DNA from: Vibrio penaeicida | Lineage (GTDB): Bacteria; Pseudomonadota; Gammaproteobacteria; Enterobacterales; Vibrionaceae | Direction: 5' to 3' | NCBI RefSeq assembly: GCF_030689305.1 | Contig: NZ_JAUYVM010000002.1 | Location: 496,001 to 560,000 of the forward strand | DNA length: 64,000 nucleotides | Shown: positions 35,137 through 45,477 of the stretch, piece after piece | Layout of the letters: each line of letters opens with the position of its first letter | Position numbering within the stretch: position 1 is the first letter of the stretch | Translations under genes and position numbers: made by a program | The notes under the pieces: model-generated | The model's input: the letters and a program-made list of their open reading frames with translations, nothing else | Databases searched by the model: none | Told to the model about the DNA's origin: nothing

Positions 35137-35220
35137 TTTTCTACCTATTTTGTACTAATTCGAAGAGATCGCAGAGTTACATTCCAATAACTCTAAATGC
35201 ATTAGTAAAGGTGTGAGAAA

Positions 35221-35246
35221 TAGGGCATTTCAATTGAAATGCCCTA
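35221..35246. terminator. Perfect 26-bp palindrome between the island and rlmI
   Basis: TAGGGCATTTCAA and TTGAAATGCCCTA form an uninterrupted palindrome 15 bp beyond the rlmI stop. On the minus strand TTTCTC follows. It probably ends rlmI transcription. It could also mark an old insertion boundary, as it sits at the exact island/core border. Confidence 0.6.
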
Positions 35247-35260
35247 GCAAACAAAGTGTA

Positions 35261-36457
35261 CTACAGCACTTTACAAGCGAAGCCCTTTAGATAAAAACCT
35301 TCTGGGTAAGCGGTGTCGACAGGGTGATCGGCGGCTTGCTCGAATCGCTCCACAAACTTTACGCTTCGACCTGCGTCCACAGCGGCATCAGCGATGATTT
35401 TTTGGAACAAGTCACTTTCCATCAAACCGGAACAAGAGTAGGTAAGTAAGGTACCGCCTGGGTTTAGGATTTGCATTGCAAGCATGTTGATGTCTTTATA
35501 GCCTCTGCATGCACCATTAAGTTGAGACTTAGATTCTGCAAACTTTGGTGGGTCCATAATGACGACATCAAATTTTGTACCTTGATCGCGGTATTCGCGA
35601 AGCAGTTTGAATACATCGGCATTAAGGAAGACAGCACGCTTTTTCGAGATATCAAAGCCATTGGCATCTGCATTGAACTTGGCAGCATCTAACGCCGGTT
35701 GAGAAACATCAGCATTGATGACACGCTTAGCGTCTCCTTTTAAGGCGTATAAACCAAACCCGCCCGTATAGGAGAAACAGTTGAGAACTTCTTTGTCCTT
35801 TACGTACTTCATCGCTTGTAAACGACTGTCTCGTTGATCAAGATAAAAACCAGTCTTATGGCCATTTACGATATCGACATTGATTTTTACACCATTCTCT
35901 TCGATGGTAACGAATTTCGGTGGCAAATCACCGTGCAAAACGCCTACCGTTTCCTCTAACCCTTCTTTCTTTCTTACAGATACATCTGAACGCTCGTAAA
36001 TATTGTGATTCGGGAAGCAAGCAATAAGTGCGCTAACGATAGTGGCTTTGTTATGTTCAGCTCCAGCGCTTAAAAGCTGACACACGAGAAAGTTATCATA
36101 CTTGTCTATAGTGATTCCCGGCAGCCCATCTGATTCGGCGGCGATTAAGCGATATCCAGTCAGCCCATCTCTCGCAATGATGTCTTCTCTAAGAAGCTGG
36201 GCATCGCGAATGCGTTTCTCAAAAAAAGATTGGTCAATTTTATCGGATTTATCGAAAGACCAAACACGCGCTCTGATTTGCGATTTCGGAGAAAATGCGG
36301 CTTTTGCTAGCCATTGACCTGAATGCGCAAATACGTCAACTGTTTCGCCCATTTCAGGCTCACCTGTTACCTTTTCAATGCCACGTGAAAATATCCAAGG
36401 GTGTTTGCGACGAAGTGATTTTTCACGACCTTTAGTCAAATGTATAGCAGGAGTCAT
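35261..36457 (-). CDS. rlmI: 23S rRNA m5C1962 methyltransferase RlmI
   Basis: RlmI methylates C1962 of 23S rRNA using S-adenosylmethionine. The protein starts with the family opening [21 protein letters not shown] at ATG 36457 (398 residues, close to the E. coli length). An in-frame ATG at 36508 would add 17 uncharacteristic residues. A PUA domain (about 5-80) precedes an EEHEE-type domain and the Rossmann methylase with [10 protein letters not shown] and I-M-D-P-P-K-F, ending with the T-Y-S-C-S-G catalytic cysteine block. It stands alone, with the island downstream. Confidence 0.93.
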   Translation of the reverse strand: MTPAIHLTKGREKSLRRKHPWIFSRGIEKVTGEPEMGETVDVFAHSGQWLAKAAFSPKSQIRARVWSFDKSDKIDQSFFEKRIRDAQLLREDIIARDGLTGYRLIAAESDGLPGITIDKYDNFLVCQLLSAGAEHNKATIVSALIACFPNHNIYERSDVSVRKKEGLEETVGVLHGDLPPKFVTIEENGVKINVDIVNGHKTGFYLDQRDSRLQAMKYVKDKEVLNCFSYTGGFGLYALKGDAKRVINADVSQPALDAAKFNADANGFDISKKRAVFLNADVFKLLREYRDQGTKFDVVIMDPPKFAESKSQLNGACRGYKDINMLAMQILNPGGTLLTYSCSGLMESDLFQKIIADAAVDAGRSVKFVERFEQAADHPVDTAYPEGFYLKGFACKVL

Positions 36458-36657
36458 ATACCAGCCTGATGTTCGAAGTTGGGTAGGGGCGGTATTTTCT
36501 GTCAGCATGGGGACAATTGCAAATGGATATCACGATGTTATTTCAGTTAATTGACTTTTTACTTTTCGAGAGGGCGAAGGAAATGTGAAATGCCGTTAGA
36601 GGTGTATAAGAATTGGTTGAAAGGGCCACAGTAGCGACCCTTTATTTGAAAGTGAGT

Positions 36658-38061
36658 TTAAGCTTTTAGTCCGGTTAGCAAAGCTTCCATTTGATTACTT
36701 TGATTTTTAAGACTCTCGATATTGCCGTTAGCGGACTGAATCAAATGATTCACCTCGACAGATTGGCTACGGATGTCTTCAACACTTAAAGCTATGTTAT
36801 CCGCAACCACGCCTTGCTCTTCCGATGCCGTAGCTATTTGAATACTGCATTCCGAAAGCTGTTCATTTTTAGCAGATAAGTTGCCAATTTCACCGTCTAC
36901 TTCACTCATGAGACCTTGACCTTGTGAGGCGTTGTCGACAGTTACTTCCATCAGCTTAGTGAGTGACGAGCTATTGTTTTGCAGTGACTCAATCATAGAT
37001 TGGATTTCAATGGTGGCTTGTTGCGCTCGCCCTGCAAGGGTACGAACTTCGTCTGCAACAACGGCAAAACCTCGTCCTTGTTCGCCAGCTCGGGCAGCTT
37101 CTATCGCTGCGTTGAGTGCCAACAGGTTAGTTTGCTCAGAAATAGAGCCAATGGTCGCAACCACTTCATCAATTTGAGCAGCATTTGCATCTAACTCTGC
37201 GACAGCTTGGGCTGCAGACTGGATTTCGGTGCTCAAACTGGAAATGGACGTTAATGTATCCGCCACTTTACGTTGCCCGCCTTGTGCTACTGCTTTAGCT
37301 TCTTCTGTTTGGCTGCTAGATCCTTGCGCGAGCTCCGCGACTTCTCTAATGGTCGTTGCCATTTCTTCAGAGGCGCTGGCAAGCGAGTCCAAATTTTCCT
37401 GTTGCTTAGATGAGATATTGTAGCTTGACGTTGATGACTGATTTAACTCGGAGCTAATTTGCTGCATTAAGGCGACGGATTCCTGCATAGATAGCACCAG
37501 TTTTTGCTCTCGCTCCGACACCTTGTCTATATTGATAGCGATTACGCTAAATTCATCTCTAACAGGGAAATAATTTAATCGATTAGTTAAATCCCCGTTG
37601 GATAGAGTCGTCAGCGCTTTGTTTGCCGAGAACATTGCTCCACCAATAAAGGTCATAATATAGTAGACGCTTAAGCCAACAAGAATAAGGCAAGCCACAA
37701 TGGATGAAACTTGAGTAACTGACAATGAGGAGAGCAAGTTAGCTGAAGGTGATGCGGTGAGCGAGTATTGCCCATCTGAAGTCGTGACAGAGTTAATGCC
37801 TGATCCGAACTGTATGTTAGGGGACTGGGAAATAAGGGCGTGAATTTCTTTATTTTCTAGCTCAGAATTTTCAATGAGAGTTGCGACCGCTCTGAGTTCT
37901 TGCGCAATCGTTTGCGTTGTGAGTTCATTGGCTGCGTAGTTTAAGATGGAGGAAATAATGATGATGGCTAGAGTAGGAAGAAGAAATAAAAGGTAAAACT
38001 TTTCCTGCAATTTCAGATGGATAAGGTATTTATCAATCCATCTAAATGGTATTTCTTTCAT
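36658..38061 (-). CDS. Methyl-accepting chemotaxis protein
   Basis: The 467-residue receptor has a membrane helix at about 22-44, a short periplasmic part (about 45-115), a second helix (about 118-142), a HAMP-like linker and a long cytoplasmic coiled coil. The signalling tip reads [20 protein letters not shown], the near-invariant CheA/CheW binding hairpin. The periplasmic domain of about 70 residues is too short for a dCache or four-helix sensor, so the stimulus is unknown. No C-terminal NWETF-type methylase-docking pentapeptide is present. It is divergent from the acylphosphatase gene with 86 bp between. Confidence 0.92.
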   Translation of the reverse strand: MKEIPFRWIDKYLIHLKLQEKFYLLFLLPTLAIIIISSILNYAANELTTQTIAQELRAVATLIENSELENKEIHALISQSPNIQFGSGINSVTTSDGQYSLTASPSANLLSSLSVTQVSSIVACLILVGLSVYYIMTFIGGAMFSANKALTTLSNGDLTNRLNYFPVRDEFSVIAINIDKVSEREQKLVLSMQESVALMQQISSELNQSSTSSYNISSKQQENLDSLASASEEMATTIREVAELAQGSSSQTEEAKAVAQGGQRKVADTLTSISSLSTEIQSAAQAVAELDANAAQIDEVVATIGSISEQTNLLALNAAIEAARAGEQGRGFAVVADEVRTLAGRAQQATIEIQSMIESLQNNSSSLTKLMEVTVDNASQGQGLMSEVDGEIGNLSAKNEQLSECSIQIATASEEQGVVADNIALSVEDIRSQSVEVNHLIQSANGNIESLKNQSNQMEALLTGLKA

Positions 38062-38147
38062 GATTTAAATAGTCCCTATTAACAACAAATAACAGATATT
38101 ATTGACGGAATACACTATAACATCGAGCAATTTAAAGGAATATACGG

Positions 38148-38420
38148 ATGTCTCAAAAGTCAGTTAAGTTTTGTGTGAAAGGATTAGTTCAAGGTGTAGG
38201 ATTTCGATATCACACCGCTCACCAAGGGTTAAAGTTAGGTTTGTCAGGCTACGCAAAAAACCTAACTAATGGCGATGTTGAAGTCGTAGCGAGTGGAGAG
38301 ATGAGCAGAATCAATGAATTAGCGTTGTGGTTGGAAAATGGTCCTAAAACCTCCAGCGTAAAATCAATGACAGCCAAAGAGATAGACTTTGAGGATCACA
38401 CGGGCTTTGAAATATTGTAA
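38148..38420 (+). CDS. yccX: Acylphosphatase
   Basis: This 90-residue enzyme hydrolyses acyl phosphates such as carbamoyl phosphate. The catalytic pair is present: Arg20 in V-Q-G-V-G-F-R and Asn38 in Y-A-K-N-L-T-N-G, the bacterial Y-x-x-N variant. A good ribosome site (AAAGGAATA) precedes the ATG. It converges with tusE, with only 7 bp between the stops. The rlmI, yccX, tusE and yccA cluster is the usual enterobacterial and Vibrio arrangement. Confidence 0.95.
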   Translation: MSQKSVKFCVKGLVQGVGFRYHTAHQGLKLGLSGYAKNLTNGDVEVVASGEMSRINELALWLENGPKTSSVKSMTAKEIDFEDHTGFEIL

Positions 38421-38427
38421 GAAATAA

Positions 38428-38766
38428 TTATAAGCACTTTGCAGGTTTAGGTAGGCCCGCAAGCTTTGTCGCCTGCTTGGCTGGACCTTGGCGAAAAAGC
38501 TTAAAAAGGTACTTACTATTCCCTTTTTCTGGTCCATGTTCTTTTTCTATCGCTTTTACCAATATACGTACAGCAGGAGACGTATTGAATTCTTCATAGA
38601 ATTTACGGACGAAACGAATGACTTCCCAGTGAGCCTCTGTCAGCTCAATTCCTTCAGCTTCAGCAAGCATAGGTACTAGATCTTCATCCCAGTCTGTGTG
38701 ATTACATAAATACCCTTGAGCGTCTGTCTCAATTGTTTTGCCTTGGTGTTCGATCATCGTCATCAT
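38428..38766 (-). CDS. tusE: tRNA 2-thiouridine sulfur carrier TusE
   Basis: TusE accepts sulfur from TusBCD and passes it to MnmA for 2-thiolation of tRNA wobble uridine. The 112-residue protein matches DsrC/TusE in length and has the conserved penultimate cysteine (Cys111 in K-P-A-K-C-L). The early I-E-T-D-A-Q-G-Y-L and the W-E-V-I-R-F-V-R-x-F-Y blocks are typical. An internal Met4 might be the true start. It shares a bidirectional terminator region with yccA. Confidence 0.93.
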   Translation of the reverse strand: MMTMIEHQGKTIETDAQGYLCNHTDWDEDLVPMLAEAEGIELTEAHWEVIRFVRKFYEEFNTSPAVRILVKAIEKEHGPEKGNSKYLFKLFRQGPAKQATKLAGLPKPAKCL

Positions 38767-38823
38767 TCTCTGAAGAAATTACGGTGGCGTAGATTATCTT
38801 AGTTAACACAAACTTTAAAGCAC

Positions 38824-38850
38824 AAAAAAACCCGGTAGAAACCGGGTTTT
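38824..38850. terminator. Terminator downstream of yccA
   Basis: ACCCGGT (38830-38836), loop AGAA, ACCGGGT (38841-38847), with A-runs on the left and TTTT on the right, can end transcription in either direction. Its main user is yccA, whose stop is 19 bp away on the minus strand. Confidence 0.9.
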
Positions 38851-38868
38851 CGATTAGTGCAATATGAA

Positions 38869-39531
38869 TTAATCGTCGTTCATAATGCCTAGGATGCTTA
38901 GCAAGCTGATGAAGATATTGTAGATAGACACATACAATGTCACGGTTGCTGAAATGTAGTTTGTCTCACCACCACGAATGATACCTTGAGTTGTCATTAG
39001 TATCGCCATTGTGGAAAAAACAATAAACAAGCTGCTAAGTGCGAGGCTTAAGATTGGTGATTGGAAGAAGAAACTTGCAATCATGCCACCAACAAGGACA
39101 ACGAATAGTGACAGCATCAAGCCGCCTAGCATCGAAAGGTCGCGTTTAGTTGTCATTGCATAAGCAGATGCACCAATAAAGGCCAACGCTGTACCACCAA
39201 GGGCAGTAACGATCGCCTCACCCATGCCTGCACCGATGTAGGCATTTAAGATTGGTCCAAGTGTGTAGCCCATAAAGCCTGTAAATAGGAAAGTAAACAC
39301 CAAGCCCATCGAGCTATTTTTGTTCTTTTCAGTTAAGAACAGAAGACCGTAAAAACCTACTAGGGTAATGATGATTCCTGGATGTGGAAGATTCATTGCC
39401 ATTGACACGCCAGCAACGCCAGCAGACCAAAGTAGAGTAAGTGAAAGTAGGAAGTAGGTATTTCTCAATACTTTGTTGGTTTGGATCAGACTCTCGGTGT
39501 TGCGAGAATTTGATACTATTGGACCGTTCAT
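38869..39531 (-). CDS. yccA: BAX inhibitor-1 family membrane protein YccA
   Basis: YccA is a seven-helix inner-membrane protein that modulates the FtsH protease in E. coli. The 220-residue product shows seven hydrophobic segments covering most of residues 28-217 and the family's D-D end. The first 20 residues are cytoplasmic. The gene has its own 250-bp upstream region and a terminator, so it is probably monocistronic. Confidence 0.92.
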   Translation of the reverse strand: MNGPIVSNSRNTESLIQTNKVLRNTYFLLSLTLLWSAGVAGVSMAMNLPHPGIIITLVGFYGLLFLTEKNKNSSMGLVFTFLFTGFMGYTLGPILNAYIGAGMGEAIVTALGGTALAFIGASAYAMTTKRDLSMLGGLMLSLFVVLVGGMIASFFFQSPILSLALSSLFIVFSTMAILMTTQGIIRGGETNYISATVTLYVSIYNIFISLLSILGIMNDD

Positions 39532-39726
39532 AATGTTCCTCGTCGTATGACTAGTTATTTATAAGACATTTATGGCGCTTAAAGTTCCAAAAATCAAGGG
39601 CTGTAAGCAATGTATGTCTAAAAAATGGTACGAAAAATAAAGAGATATGTATTAAACCGTTTGTAACATATTGTTACTGTGCAGTTAGATACTTGGTATT
39701 TCATTGTTTGGAACTCTCTAAAACGA

Positions 39727-39749
39727 GAAAGGTGGCAAAGCCACCTTTC
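39727..39749 (-). terminator. Hairpin terminator after aapP
   Basis: GAAAGGTGGC (39727-39736) pairs perfectly with GCCACCTTTC (39740-39749) across a three-base loop. On the minus strand it is followed by TCGTTTT. It lies 33 bp past the stop of aapP, the last gene of the transporter operon. Confidence 0.75.
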
Positions 39750-39781
39750 AAAATCACCTTAGATTTCAAGGTTAATCCAAA

Positions 39782-40531
39782 TCAGTGGTGCAGTATTTGA
39801 CTCAAGAAATTCTGAGTTCTGTCTGATTGTGGGTTTTCAAAGAAATCGACTGGGTTATTTTCTTCAATGATTTCACCAGCATCCATAAAGATAACGCGAT
39901 CTGCAACTTCTTTAGCAAATCCCATCTCGTGCGTAACACACAACATAGTCATCCCTTCGCCCGCGAGTTCAACCATTACATCTAACACTTCACGAACCAT
40001 TTCAGGGTCGAGAGCGGATGTTGGTTCATCGAACAACATAACTTGAGGGCTCATACAAAGTGAGCGTGCAATCGCTACACGTTGCTGCTGACCACCAGAA
40101 AGCTGACCTGGAAACTTGTCGGCTTGATCAGGGATCTTAACGCGCTCTAAGTATTTCATTGCGATGGCTTCTGCTTCCTCTTTAGGCATTTTCTTTACCC
40201 AGATAGGAGCAAGGGTACAATTTTCCAAAACCGTTAGGTGAGGGAATAGATTGAAGTGCTGGAAGCACATACCGACTTCACGACGAACCGCTTCGATGTT
40301 TTTCAAATCTTCTGTGAGTTCAGTGCCTGAAACAACAATTTGACCTTTTTGGTGCTCTTCTAAACGGTTAATACAACGGATCATCGTTGATTTACCAGAA
40401 CCTGAAGGGCCACATATAACGATTTTTTCGCCTTTCTTCACGTTCAAATTGATGTTCTTTAGTACGTGAAATTCACCGTACCACTTATTCATGTCCGTTA
40501 ACTGGATCATGTAATCTTCTTGTTGCGTCAT
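39782..40531 (-). CDS. aapP: General L-amino acid ABC transporter ATPase AapP
   Basis: This is the ATP-binding subunit of the amino-acid importer encoded with aapJ, aapQ and aapM. The 249-residue protein has Walker [10 protein letters not shown], the Q-loop, the signature LSGGQQQR, Walker [13 protein letters not shown] and the switch His in VTHEMGFA. It starts 22 bp after aapM and is the last gene of the operon. An internal ATG eight codons on (M-I-Q-L-T-D-M) is an alternative start. Confidence 0.95.
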   Translation of the reverse strand: MTQQEDYMIQLTDMNKWYGEFHVLKNINLNVKKGEKIVICGPSGSGKSTMIRCINRLEEHQKGQIVVSGTELTEDLKNIEAVRREVGMCFQHFNLFPHLTVLENCTLAPIWVKKMPKEEAEAIAMKYLERVKIPDQADKFPGQLSGGQQQRVAIARSLCMSPQVMLFDEPTSALDPEMVREVLDVMVELAGEGMTMLCVTHEMGFAKEVADRVIFMDAGEIIEENNPVDFFENPQSDRTQNFLSQILHH

Positions 40532-40553
40532 AATACGTCCTTGAACCTGTTAA

Positions 40554-41651
40554 TTATCGTTTGTGACCGGTATGAAGTTTGTTCTCGAGCCATATCGAAT
40601 ACCTCGACATGCCAAAGCAGAACACCCAGAACACTAACGCGACAAATACATAACTTTCAGTTGCAAAGCCCAGCCACTCGGGGTCGGTGTTTGCAGCTTG
40701 ACCAATACCGAGTACGTCAAACATACCAATAATTAGCACCAAGCTGGTATCTTTAAATAGCCCTATGAAAGTATTAACAATCGATGGAATCGTAATTTTT
40801 AAGGCTTGCGGTAAGATGATTAAGCCCATTTTTTTCCAGTATGACAAGCCTAAAGCATCTGCTGCTTCATACTGTCCTTTTGGAATGGCTTGTAAACCAC
40901 CACGAATTACCTCTGCCATGTAAGCCGCACTAAACATGACTACACCAATAAGAGCACGAAGCAGTTTGTCTGTCTCAGAGCCTTCAGACAAGAACAAAGG
41001 CAGCATGACCGAAGCCATAAACAAAACGGTAATCAATGGTACGCCACGCCAAACCTCGATATAGACGGTACAAAGGCTGCGTATGATTGGCATATCGGAG
41101 CGTCGACCCAGCGCGAGTGCAACCCCAATAGGTAGCGAAACAATAATACCGACGAGTGCGATGATCAGAGTAACAAGTAAGCCACCCCATTTATGCGTGT
41201 CGACAACTTCTAAGCCAAAAACACCACCGTACAGAAGCCCTGCGGCTAAAAATGGGTAGATATTGACAAAGAATAGCCAAATCCACGTTCTTTTCGGTGT
41301 GCCTTCATATGCCAGTAAACCAACAAAAATAGCAAGTGTTGCGAAGAAAAGTTGAGGTCGCCACAGCTCTTCAGCAGGATAGAACCCAAACATGAACTGA
41401 TCCCATCGTACACCGATGAATACCCAGCATGCTCCTTCTCTTGAACAATCTTCTCGTGTTGTGCCTACCCAATCTGCAGATAGAAAACCCCAGTCAATAA
41501 TGTTCCAAGTTGCCATCAATGCAATGTAACCAAGAATCAAAGTAACAACAGAATTTACAGGACCATTGAATAGATTTTTTCTCATCCAGCCAACAATACC
41601 TACAGTATTAGCAGGAGGCGGGAGATCTGGTTGAAATTGATGTTGTGTCAT
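40554..41651 (-). CDS. aapM: General L-amino acid ABC transporter permease AapM
   Basis: AapM is one of the two inner-membrane permeases of the amino-acid importer. The 365-residue product has an N-terminal extension with several hydrophobic segments, including a tryptophan-rich one, followed by a five-helix permease core with the E-A-A-D-A-L-G-L-S-Y-W-K-K-M EAA loop that contacts AapP. It is longer than most amino-acid permeases, as usual for AapM. It begins 1 bp after the aapQ stop. Confidence 0.94.
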   Translation of the reverse strand: MTQHQFQPDLPPPANTVGIVGWMRKNLFNGPVNSVVTLILGYIALMATWNIIDWGFLSADWVGTTREDCSREGACWVFIGVRWDQFMFGFYPAEELWRPQLFFATLAIFVGLLAYEGTPKRTWIWLFFVNIYPFLAAGLLYGGVFGLEVVDTHKWGGLLVTLIIALVGIIVSLPIGVALALGRRSDMPIIRSLCTVYIEVWRGVPLITVLFMASVMLPLFLSEGSETDKLLRALIGVVMFSAAYMAEVIRGGLQAIPKGQYEAADALGLSYWKKMGLIILPQALKITIPSIVNTFIGLFKDTSLVLIIGMFDVLGIGQAANTDPEWLGFATESYVFVALVFWVFCFGMSRYSIWLENKLHTGHKR

Positions 41652-41652
41652 A

Positions 41653-42855
41653 CTATCTCTCCACCAATGCCACTTTGCGGTTATAAATGTTCATCAGACT
41701 AGAGGTCACCAAACTCAAAGTGAGGTAAACACCCATTGTCATTGCGATAATTTCGATTGCTTGACCCGTTTGGTTCAATGTCGTTCCGGCAAACACAGAT
41801 ACAAGATCTGGATAACCTATCGCCATCGCAAGTGATGAGTTCTTAGTTAAGTTAAGGTATTGGCTAGTGAGTGGTGGGATGATGATTCGCAAAGCTTGCG
41901 GAATCACAACCAATTTCAATGTCTTCGCACGAGGTAAGCCTAAGGCCATCGCAGCTTCTGTTTGCCCGTGGTTCACGGCATTAATACCAGAACGGACAAT
42001 CTCTGCAATAAAGGATGCAGTGTAAACACTTAATGCAATCAATAGTGCGGCTAACTCGGGAAGAATGGAGATACCTCCACGGAAATTAAATCCTTTAAGC
42101 TCAGGGTAGTCTGTGCTTATCGGCATTCCGGCAAGAAGGTACGCGATAAAAGGTAAGCCAACAATCAAACCAATACTAATTAGTGCAACAGGTGTTTGCT
42201 GACCAGTAAGTTTTTGTTTGTTGCCTGCCCAGATGCTGATCACAACCGAAGCAATGACGGCGGCAATAAGCGCAACAAATATAATTCCACTGCCTTCCTC
42301 AAAAACGGGGCTTGGCAAATATAAACCACGTACATTAAGGAAAATGGATTCGCCTAAGCTGAGGCTTTGTCTTGGTGAAGGCAAAGCTTGTAACACCGCA
42401 AAGTACCAAAAGAAAATTTGCAGGAGTAGGGGAACGTTACGGAAAACTTCAATGTAAACAGCCGCCATACGGCTGACTAGCCAGTTGCTAGATAGCCTAG
42501 CAATACCAACAAAGAACCCAAGAAATGTCGCTACAATGATCCCTAAAACTGAAACCAATGCAGTATTGAGTAGACCGATAACAAAGGTTCTACCATAGGA
42601 AAAGGTTTCATCATACTCAATCAGAGTTAGGCCAATCCCAAAGCCTGCTTCTTGAGAAAGAAAATCAAAACCAGTGGCAATGCCGCGAGCGTCAAGGTTG
42701 CTCAGCGCGTTGTCGATAATGGTGTAGAAAAAACTCGCCAATGCTGCAACAGCAATAATCTGAAACACAATTGAACGAAACGTAGGATTATATAGAAGAT
42801 TTGTGTTCTGTGCCGGTTTACCCGAGCCAGACACTTTTTTATCAGTAGGTTGCAT
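41653..42855 (-). CDS. aapQ: General L-amino acid ABC transporter permease AapQ
   Basis: AapQ pairs with AapM in the membrane channel. The 400-residue protein has an N-terminal membrane segment, a permease core that includes I-A-R-L-S-S-N-W-L-V-S-R and V-F-R-N-V-P-L-L-L-Q, a long periplasmic and helical insertion in the middle, and the EAA loop T-E-A-A-M-A-L-G-L-P-R-A. This size and insertion are typical of AapQ. A hairpin separates it from aapJ, probably allowing more binding protein than permease. Confidence 0.94.
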   Translation of the reverse strand: MQPTDKKVSGSGKPAQNTNLLYNPTFRSIVFQIIAVAALASFFYTIIDNALSNLDARGIATGFDFLSQEAGFGIGLTLIEYDETFSYGRTFVIGLLNTALVSVLGIIVATFLGFFVGIARLSSNWLVSRMAAVYIEVFRNVPLLLQIFFWYFAVLQALPSPRQSLSLGESIFLNVRGLYLPSPVFEEGSGIIFVALIAAVIASVVISIWAGNKQKLTGQQTPVALISIGLIVGLPFIAYLLAGMPISTDYPELKGFNFRGGISILPELAALLIALSVYTASFIAEIVRSGINAVNHGQTEAAMALGLPRAKTLKLVVIPQALRIIIPPLTSQYLNLTKNSSLAMAIGYPDLVSVFAGTTLNQTGQAIEIIAMTMGVYLTLSLVTSSLMNIYNRKVALVER

Positions 42856-42898
42856 ACAGCTATAACCTCAAATCCATGTAGCTAAATCTAGGTAAGCA

Positions 42899-42920
42899 AA
42901 GGGCGGCATACACCGCCCTT
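42899..42920 (-). terminator. Hairpin between aapJ and aapQ
   Basis: AAGGGCGG (42899-42906) pairs perfectly with CCGCCCTT (42913-42920). No T-run follows on the minus strand. Such stems behind a binding-protein gene stabilise its message or reduce read-through into the permease genes. Confidence 0.65.
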
Positions 42921-42946
42921 ATTATTTGATTATACTAATCAATAGC

Positions 42947-43975
42947 TTATCGGATTGGTGGCGCGTACATGAAACCGCCAGCATTCCATAGTGCATTCAC
43001 GCCACGAGAAATTTGTAGCGGAGAACCTGCACCTACAGTTCTTTCAAAGCTTTCACCGTAGTTACCGACTTGTTTGACAACTTGGTAGCCCCAATCGTCA
43101 GCCAAACCTAGACCCTTACCTTTAGGACCGTCAACGCCAAGAATACGCTTGATGTTCGGATCTTTAGATTTCAGCATTTGGTCTGCGTTTTTAGAGGAAA
43201 TGCCATACTCTTCGGCATTGATCATAGTGTTCAGTGTCCACTTCGCGATGTTAAACCAAACATCGTCACCTTGGCGCACTACAGGACCAAGTGGTTCTTT
43301 AGAAATGATTTCAGGAAGTACGACTGCAGACGCCGGATCTTTTAAGTTAAGGCGAAGTGCATACAAACCAGATTGGTCTGTAGTCAGTACGTCACAGCGA
43401 CCTGAATCGAAACCTTTGGATGTTTGAGCTGCTGTATCAAATACAACTGGCTTGTAAGACATGCCTTGGTTACGGAAGTAGTCTGCAAGGTTTAACTCGG
43501 TAGTCGTACCTGATTGAACACAAACGGAAGCTCCGTCCAGCTCTTTCGCGCTACTTAGACCTAAGTCTTTCTTAACCATGAAACCTTGACCATCGTAGTA
43601 ATTCACGCCGACAAAGTTCAGACCAAGTGCTGTATCACGATGCAGAGTCCAAGTCGTGTTACGAGACAGAACGTCGATTTCACCAGATTGAAGTGCGGTG
43701 AAACGCTCTTTTGCAGTTAGAGGAACATATTTAACTTTTGATTTATCGCCTAAAACAGCAGCGGCAAGTGCTTGACAGTACTCTACGTCAATACCTTCCC
43801 ATTCACCTTTTGAGTTAGGGTTAGAAAAACCTGGTAGACCAGTACTTACCCCGCACTGAAGGAAGCCTTTTGACTTCACTTTATCCAACGTACCATCTGC
43901 TGCGAAAGCAGAAGTTGCCATCATGGCGGTTGAAGCAGCGACTACTGAAGCAAGAATAGTGAGTTTCTTTGCCAT
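42947..43975 (-). CDS. aapJ: General L-amino acid periplasmic binding protein AapJ
   Basis: AapJ captures amino acids in the periplasm for AapQMP. The start at ATG 43975 (342 residues) is chosen because AGGAAGGA precedes it and a clear signal peptide follows (K-K-L-T-I-L-A-S-V-V-A-A-S, cut after S-A-F-A near residue 25). The upstream GTG/ATG region only adds uncharged filler. The mature part has the solute-binding signature G-F-L-Q-C-G-V-S-T-G-L-P-G-F and G-I-D-V-E-Y-C-Q-A-L-A-A-A. First gene of the operon. Confidence 0.95.
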   Translation of the reverse strand: MAKKLTILASVVAASTAMMATSAFAADGTLDKVKSKGFLQCGVSTGLPGFSNPNSKGEWEGIDVEYCQALAAAVLGDKSKVKYVPLTAKERFTALQSGEIDVLSRNTTWTLHRDTALGLNFVGVNYYDGQGFMVKKDLGLSSAKELDGASVCVQSGTTTELNLADYFRNQGMSYKPVVFDTAAQTSKGFDSGRCDVLTTDQSGLYALRLNLKDPASAVVLPEIISKEPLGPVVRQGDDVWFNIAKWTLNTMINAEEYGISSKNADQMLKSKDPNIKRILGVDGPKGKGLGLADDWGYQVVKQVGNYGESFERTVGAGSPLQISRGVNALWNAGGFMYAPPIR

Positions 43976-44421
43976 TTGAATCCTTCCTGTATCATCCATG
44001 CAATACCAATCGAAATTGGTTCACGTTTAGTTATGTTAGTATTTTGTGCTGTTATGAAAGAAGTACGGCACTCTATTCATACAGCTATTTATAAGCGTAG
44101 GAAAGGATCTGGGATTTCTCAAATTGTTAATTTAAAAGAATTTTTGAGTGCAATCACAGAACCGAACGTAATTAGAATGACGAAATGTAATACGAATGTA
44201 AATAGTGCAACGACGCTACAAAATAGTGAGGCAGAGTTTTAAGTTCTGGTAAAGGTTATAATTTAGCCATTGATATTGCTATCAAAATAATTTCTAGATG
44301 ATATGTCTCACAATAGAAGAAAATTTGAATGATGATCTCTGGAGGATTCTTAACCAGATGTCCCTAGTGCCCCCTTTTTGTTAGTATTACGGAAACAATA
44401 GAATTGCAACAAAGGATTAGG
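43976..44421. promoter_or_regulatory. Divergent intergenic region between aapJ and the siroheme gene
   Basis: This 446-bp gap separates two divergent genes and must hold both promoters. The aapJ leader contains a hairpin ACCAAT, loop CGAA (TTCG on the transcribed strand), ATTGGT at 44005-44020, about 30 bp before the start codon. An 88-codon + strand frame at 43976 lacks a ribosome site and family features and is not a gene. No convincing -35/-10 pair can be named by eye. Confidence 0.5.
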
Positions 44422-45366
44422 ATGCGATATTTCCCGTTATTTTTTGACTTAAATCACAAGCCAGTATTGGTAATCGGAGGGGGAGAGGTTGCATCTAGAA
44501 AGGTTGACTCGCTGCTTCGAGCAGGAGCAGACGTTACGATTGTTTCCCCTAAAATTGACCCGTTTCTAAGAAAGCTAGTAGAAGAAGAAAAATGCCATTG
44601 GGTTAAAGCTTTTTATAGCCCAGATATGATGCAGGATTATGTTCAAGTATGGGCGACAACAGATAACCCTGAGCTGAACCACAAAGTCCATGCGGATGCC
44701 AAGAGTAAAGGCATTATGGTTAACGTCGTCGATGACCAGCCATATTGTGATTTCATCACGCCTTCAATGGTAAACCGTGGTCGCATTCAAATTGCGATTT
44801 CGAGCGGTGGTGCGTCTCCGGTGTTGGTTAGAAATATTCGAGAGAAGCTTGAATCGATTCTTTCGCAAAATATTGGTCTTCTCGCCGAGTTTGCTTCTTC
44901 AAAGAGAAACAGTATTAAAGAGATTCTCCCTTCAGTGGATGAAAGAAGAAAGTTTTGGGAAGCGTTCTTTTCTGACCCAAATATCGAATCGGTACAGGAT
45001 AGGGCTTATCTTGAAAATCTATATGAAGCGCGTTTGAAAGATACTGACTTTGAAAGTGGTTCACTCACATGGCTCGAGTTTGGTGATGACATTGAACTTA
45101 TGTCAATCAAAGGCTTAAGGTTCATGCAAGAAGCTGAACTCGTACTTGCCCACAAAGATTGTCCATTTGAATTTGTTGATCTATGCCGAAGAGACGCTGA
45201 GAGAGAGAGCTATAAAAACTATGCTGAATTGTCGGCAAGGTTGTCCGACCCTAACGTATCTCCGCAGAGAGTGGTTGTATTTTTTCCCAAGGGTGAGCAG
45301 CATAATCCAGAGCTTAAATTACTTGCTCAAAACCACCGAATTATCGAAGTTGCAGGTATTAACTAA
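44422..45366 (+). CDS. Precorrin-2 dehydrogenase/sirohydrochlorin ferrochelatase (Met8/CysG N-terminal type) with decayed methylase tail
   Basis: The enzyme oxidises precorrin-2 with NAD+ and inserts iron to make siroheme, the cofactor of sulfite and nitrite reductases. The ATG at 44422 (314 residues) follows AAAGGATTAGG. The N-terminal Rossmann motif V-I-G-G-G-E-V-A-S-R-K, then D-D-Q-P-Y-C-D-F and I-S-S-G-G-A-S-P are those of CysG residues 1-215. From about 215 the sequence still resembles the start of the CysG uroporphyrinogen-III methylase (L-R-F-M-Q-E-A-E-L-V-L, C-R-R-D-A-E-R), but the G-A-G-P-G-D SAM loop is lost and the domain ends early. The methylase must be supplied elsewhere. Confidence 0.85.
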   Translation: MRYFPLFFDLNHKPVLVIGGGEVASRKVDSLLRAGADVTIVSPKIDPFLRKLVEEEKCHWVKAFYSPDMMQDYVQVWATTDNPELNHKVHADAKSKGIMVNVVDDQPYCDFITPSMVNRGRIQIAISSGGASPVLVRNIREKLESILSQNIGLLAEFASSKRNSIKEILPSVDERRKFWEAFFSDPNIESVQDRAYLENLYEARLKDTDFESGSLTWLEFGDDIELMSIKGLRFMQEAELVLAHKDCPFEFVDLCRRDAERESYKNYAELSARLSDPNVSPQRVVVFFPKGEQHNPELKLLAQNHRIIEVAGIN

Positions 45367-45412
45367 CCTGAACTCGGGACAACAATTTGCTCAATTCAGT
45401 AAAAGTGTGTAA

Positions 45413-45442
45413 ACAAAAAAGGCTTCGTAATTGAAGCCTTTT
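45413..45442 (+). terminator. Terminator after the siroheme gene
   Basis: GGCTTC (45421-45426) pairs with GAAGCC (45433-45438), flanked by A6 and TTTT. It can act in both directions and closes the + strand gene. Confidence 0.85.
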
Positions 45443-45477
45443 AAAATATGTATCGTTTAAAGCCAACAGACCCTAGC

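Noticed and set aside
43976-44242. 88-codon + strand frame upstream of aapJ
   Set aside because: Begins over the aapJ leader, without ribosome site or recognisable sequence; the region is better explained as divergent promoters.
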